53,588 bases of DNA from Oxalobacteraceae bacterium. Its GTDB lineage: Bacteria; Pseudomonadota; Gammaproteobacteria; Burkholderiales; Burkholderiaceae_D. A model generated the notes under the pieces. That model saw nothing but the letters and a program-made list of their open reading frames with translations. It was not told the origin of the DNA and made no database searches. The translations under genes and the position numbers were made by a program. Shown here in pieces: positions 50,488 through 53,588 of this stretch (position 1 is the stretch's first letter; every line of letters begins with the position of its first letter). The stretch lies in contig JAGKXB010000013.1 in the NCBI GenBank assembly GCA_021151485.1, positions 1 to 53,588 of the forward strand, given 5' to 3'.

Positions 50488-53400
50488 TTAACGCAATTTC
50501 TTCATTTGGTAGTACTTCCAATTTCTAAAGAGACGCGCATTTAATGCCTTTTTTGTTGCGTTAAATTGGCGATACAACTCAGGCATTTCTTGTTTTAATT
50601 TGTTATAAATATTGGAATTTCGAGTGTAAAAAGGCCCCTCACGATAGCGGTTCGTTAGTAGCACGTCGAAGAGCAGATTTTTTTGACTTTGATTAAGCTG
50701 CGGAGCAATTGCTCTTACTACTTGACAATATGCCAAAACGGCTTCGGCATGCCCATTTTGCAAAGCAAGAAAAAAACCAGGGACACCATTTACATCCTTG
50801 GCACTCAATAAGGTCGATAAATGCTCACCTGATAGGCCTGCGGCTGTTAGTAATTTACCATATGCACGAACCACATCGGCACGACCTGCATACAAAGCAA
50901 AAATGAGCCCAGGAGTGCCATTTGCATCCTTAGCGCGCAATGAGGTCAGCAAATGTTCCCCTGATATTCTGGTTGCGATTAATAATTCACCATATGCACG
51001 AACAGCTTCGCTATGACCATTTTGCAAAGCCATCAAAAAGCCAGGGACACCATTTGCATCCTTAGCGCTTAATAAAGTCAGCAAATGCTCACTTGATAGG
51101 CCTGCGGCTGTTAGTAATTCACCATATGCACAAATGGCTTCAGCGTGTCCTTCACACAAAGCAAAAAAGAGGCCAGGGATACCATTTGCATCCTTAGCGC
51201 TCAATAAGGTCAGCAAATGCTCGCCTGACAAACCCGCCACAGTGAGTAATTCACCATATGCACAAATGGCTTCAGCATGTCCTGCACACAAAGCATAAAA
51301 GAAGCCAGGGGTACCATGTGCATCCTTAGCGCGCAATAAGGTCAGCAAATGCTCGTCTGACAAGCCTGCCACAGTGAGTAACTCACCATATGCACGAACA
51401 GTTTCCCCATGACCATTTTGCAAAGCCATCAAAAAGCCAGGGACACCATCTGGATCCTTAGCGCTCAATAAAGTCAACAAATGCTCGCCTGACAAGCCTG
51501 CCACAGTGAGTAATTCACCATATGCACGAACGGCATCGGCACGACCCGCACACAAAACATAAAATAGGAAGGGGATGCCATTTCCATCCTTAGCGCTCAA
51601 TAAGGTCAACAAATGATCACCTGACAAGCCTGCCACAGTGAGTAATTCACCATATGCGCGAACGGCATCAGCACGACCCGCACACAAAACATAAAATAGG
51701 ATAGGGACGCCACTTACATCCTTAGCACTCAATAAGGTCAACACATACCCGCCTGACAAGCCTGCCACAGCGAGTAATTCACCATATACACGAACGACAT
51801 CAGCACGACCCGCACACAAGGCATAAAACAAGCCAGGAGTGCCATGCGCATCCTTAGCGCCCAATAAGGTCAGCAAATGCTCGCCTGATAGTCCCATTGC
51901 CATTAATAATTCACCGTATGCCCGAACAGCTTCGCCATGACCATTTTGCAAAGCCATCAACAATCCAGGGATACCATCTGCACTCTTAGCACTCAATACG
52001 ATCAGCAAATGCTCCCCTGATATTCCGGTTGCCATTAATAATTCACCATACGCACGAACAACTTCGCCATGACCATTTTGCAAAGCCATCAACAATCCAG
52101 GGATACCGTCTGAATCCTTAGCACTCAACAAGGTCAACAAATGCTCGTCTGATATTTCTGTTGCTGTTAGTAATTCACCATATGCACGAACAGCTTCGGC
52201 ACGACCCGCACACAAAGCATAAAAAAAGCCAGGGGTGCCGTCTGCATTCTTAGCGCTCAATAAGGCTGGCAAATGCTCGCCTGACACTCCTGTTGCTGTT
52301 AGTAATTCACCATATGCACGAACGGCATCGGCACGACCCGCAGACAAAGCATAAAAAAGGCCAGGGACACCATTTGCATCCTTAGCGCTCAATAAGGCCG
52401 GCAAATCTGTGTCTGATTGAAGCACAGTGTTGATCTGACGAGCGATATCTCTCAACGTTCCGGAAAAACCTGAAACCACTAAATGAAAAAGGGTGATTGC
52501 ATCCCAATCAACATCATAGCTAGTCAGTTTTCTGTCACAAGACAATGTGGCTGGATTTTGCCAATCTACTGCATCCGTTTCAGGCACAACAAAAATCATC
52601 GATACTGCCTGTGCTTCTGGGTAGTAGTATTGTTGCACTCCTTCAATCTTGATAAATGCTCCTAAAACCCATTTCCTCGCATTTTCCAGATCATATGCTT
52701 TCGCTCGAGTATGGGTCGTGGTTGAATTAGGATCATAAAAATGGATGACATAGCATTTCTTCCCCTCTTTTACTTTGATCTTAAGCCAGGCAGCCATTAC
52801 ATGATTACTGGTTGTCACCAACATTTTTTTGATGAACATTCCCTGACGATCCATTTCCTCAAATTGACTGACGATGAATTGGCCCCAATTTGTATTCTTA
52901 ATGAGATGGACTTCGGTAGCACTACTTTTTATGTGGTTGTATCTTGTTTCGATATCAAATTTGACATGTTGAGCAATTTTTTCTGTACTACTCAATTTCT
53001 CATAAGAAATTTTATGGGTGGCTGGATCTATCTCATCCAATATTACGGTAGCTAAATGTCGGCAGACAATCGGTTCTTGTGTGTTATCAAATGTTGCTTG
53101 ACCGTTTAAAAATTGAGACAAACGTTTTGCAGATTGATAGGGAAACAGTTTGCTATTGGTAAGTATTTCTTTTCTAGATGAAATATCGGAAAAAAATCTC
53201 AAAGCGATTGTTGCATTAAACGTCAAGTGGTTTCCCAATAGCCAACCCAATTGCGTATCAAAAAGATCGTGTTGCTGGGAAAGGGAGAGACAGGGTGTGC
53301 ACACTTGGATTGCATCAAGAACCCTTGCATCCATGTGCGTATCGGCTATTAATCCTTCTACCAAGTATTTTTGTACCATCGGATCATTAAAGAACTGCTC

Positions 53401-53571
53401 TCTCTTTGCTGCTGAGGAAAAAATTTCTTCTAGTTGATTTAATTGAACAGGGCAACAGCAGTTCTCTTTAATAGCTTGTGCCAATGCTACATTCTTTGCT
53501 TCTTCGCCCGAATCCGGATGGACAAAATTATTTGAAATTGAGGAAAAATTAATAGCGGCGGCAGAAATCAT
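50488..53571 (-). CDS. EspL/ShET2-like cysteine protease with 13 ankyrin-like repeats
   Basis: A protein of at least 1027 residues resembling the ShET2/EspL family of type III effectors. Residues 1-160 are a helical N-terminal region without a Sec signal. The protease-like region (about 165-330) has Cys170 (IVCRHL), His257 (TSNHVMA) and Asp280 (HFYDPN). The spacings 87 and 23 are close to those I recall for EspL (Cys47, His131, Asp153). From residue 393 run twelve full 44-residue repeats and a partial thirteenth (consensus AKDANGVPGLFYALxxGRAD plus AVRAYGELL), an ankyrin-like pattern. A basic helical tail follows. No stop codon separates the ATG from the window edge, so the true start may lie outside. 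No secretion genes are seen here. Confidence 0.83.
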   Translation of the reverse strand: MISAAAINFSSISNNFVHPDSGEEAKNVALAQAIKENCCCPVQLNQLEEIFSSAAKREQFFNDPMVQKYLVEGLIADTHMDARVLDAIQVCTPCLSLSQQHDLFDTQLGWLLGNHLTFNATIALRFFSDISSRKEILTNSKLFPYQSAKRLSQFLNGQATFDNTQEPIVCRHLATVILDEIDPATHKISYEKLSSTEKIAQHVKFDIETRYNHIKSSATEVHLIKNTNWGQFIVSQFEEMDRQGMFIKKMLVTTSNHVMAAWLKIKVKEGKKCYVIHFYDPNSTTTHTRAKAYDLENARKWVLGAFIKIEGVQQYYYPEAQAVSMIFVVPETDAVDWQNPATLSCDRKLTSYDVDWDAITLFHLVVSGFSGTLRDIARQINTVLQSDTDLPALLSAKDANGVPGLFYALSAGRADAVRAYGELLTATGVSGEHLPALLSAKNADGTPGFFYALCAGRAEAVRAYGELLTATEISDEHLLTLLSAKDSDGIPGLLMALQNGHGEVVRAYGELLMATGISGEHLLIVLSAKSADGIPGLLMALQNGHGEAVRAYGELLMAMGLSGEHLLTLLGAKDAHGTPGLFYALCAGRADVVRVYGELLAVAGLSGGYVLTLLSAKDVSGVPILFYVLCAGRADAVRAYGELLTVAGLSGDHLLTLLSAKDGNGIPFLFYVLCAGRADAVRAYGELLTVAGLSGEHLLTLLSAKDPDGVPGFLMALQNGHGETVRAYGELLTVAGLSDEHLLTLLRAKDAHGTPGFFYALCAGHAEAICAYGELLTVAGLSGEHLLTLLSAKDANGIPGLFFALCEGHAEAICAYGELLTAAGLSSEHLLTLLSAKDANGVPGFLMALQNGHSEAVRAYGELLIATRISGEHLLTSLRAKDANGTPGLIFALYAGRADVVRAYGKLLTAAGLSGEHLSTLLSAKDVNGVPGFFLALQNGHAEAVLAYCQVVRAIAPQLNQSQKNLLFDVLLTNRYREGPFYTRNSNIYNKLKQEMPELYRQFNATKKALNARLFRNWKYYQMKKLR
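50711..52395 (-). repeat. Tandem array of 132-bp coding repeats
   Basis: Twelve 132-bp units run from 52395 down to 50812 with no insertions or deletions: every unit begins LLSAK or a close variant at an exact 132-base step. A shortened thirteenth starts at 50811. Two unit types alternate irregularly: one with FYALCAGRAD and one with LMALQNGHGE. In reading order they run A A B B A A A B A A B A B. Neighbouring units share runs of identical bases, suggesting recent duplication and shuffling. Confidence 0.92.
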
Positions 53572-53588
53572 TGGTATTGACTTTATTA

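Noticed and set aside
50711..52395. CRISPR-like regular spacing
   Set aside because: The 132-bp period is an open coding repeat with ankyrin-like translation; there are no short identical repeats separated by unique spacers.

Overview
The window looks like chromosomal DNA of a beta-proteobacterium of the order Burkholderiales, most like an Oxalobacteraceae-type genome of moderate to low GC. This rests on gene content and order (pntA-pntB, nudJ-mnmA, leuS-lptE-holA, pcm-rhodanese-tolC, queG next to tsaE-amiC) and on palindromic CGTTCCCGC repeats of a kind I recall from that group. No rRNA, tRNA or CRISPR array was seen.

Left end (1 to 6.7 kb) is an accessory region. It holds a 231-residue protein of unknown type, a decayed IS256-family transposase, a GC-rich ParE-type toxin-antitoxin pair, a BrnT-BrnA pair, and a broken gene resembling DUF1016/YhcG nucleases. 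Next comes a tight two-gene unit: a coiled-coil DUF2130 protein with a nuclease-like residue pattern, followed by an OLD-type ATPase-TOPRIM nuclease. That pair is a candidate defence system. A clean hairpin terminator at 6675-6712 separates it from the housekeeping genes.

From 6.7 to 15 kb are core genes: a split proton-translocating transhydrogenase operon (pntAA, pntAB, pntB) with panD inserted inside it, then nudJ-mnmA, an RlmL-type rRNA methyltransferase, hemJ and proA. From 15 to 32.5 kb lies a minus-strand exopolysaccharide locus: OPX exporter, chain-length protein, TviB/WbpO-type dehydrogenase, TviC/WbpP-type epimerase, flippase, GT2, polymerase-like protein, GT4, a 50-residue coupled ORF, AsnB-type amidotransferase, GT4, a YjbH-type outer membrane protein and a lipoprotein. 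It sits between holA and proA, which I recall as neighbours in related genomes, so it may be an insertion. The precursor genes predict UDP-N-acetylgalactosaminuronate, perhaps amidated. No initiating sugar-phosphate transferase or tyrosine kinase was found.

From 32.6 to 50.4 kb is mostly core: holA, lptE, leuS, tolC, a rhodanese, a Pcm-like methyltransferase, a small secreted ComEA-like protein, queG, tsaE, amiC, a DedA protein and an Atm1-type ABC exporter. A secreted lysyl-endopeptidase-like protease, an M20 amidohydrolase, a lipoprotein and a YggU-type protein follow.

The right end (50.5 to 53.57 kb) is the most striking element. It is a protein of at least 1027 residues with an ShET2/EspL-type cysteine protease region and a visible Cys-His-Asp triad, followed by twelve perfectly in-register 44-residue (132-bp) ankyrin-like repeats and a thirteenth partial one. 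The triad spacing matches what I recall for the type III effector EspL, so this looks like a host-directed effector. Its reading frame is still open at the window edge.
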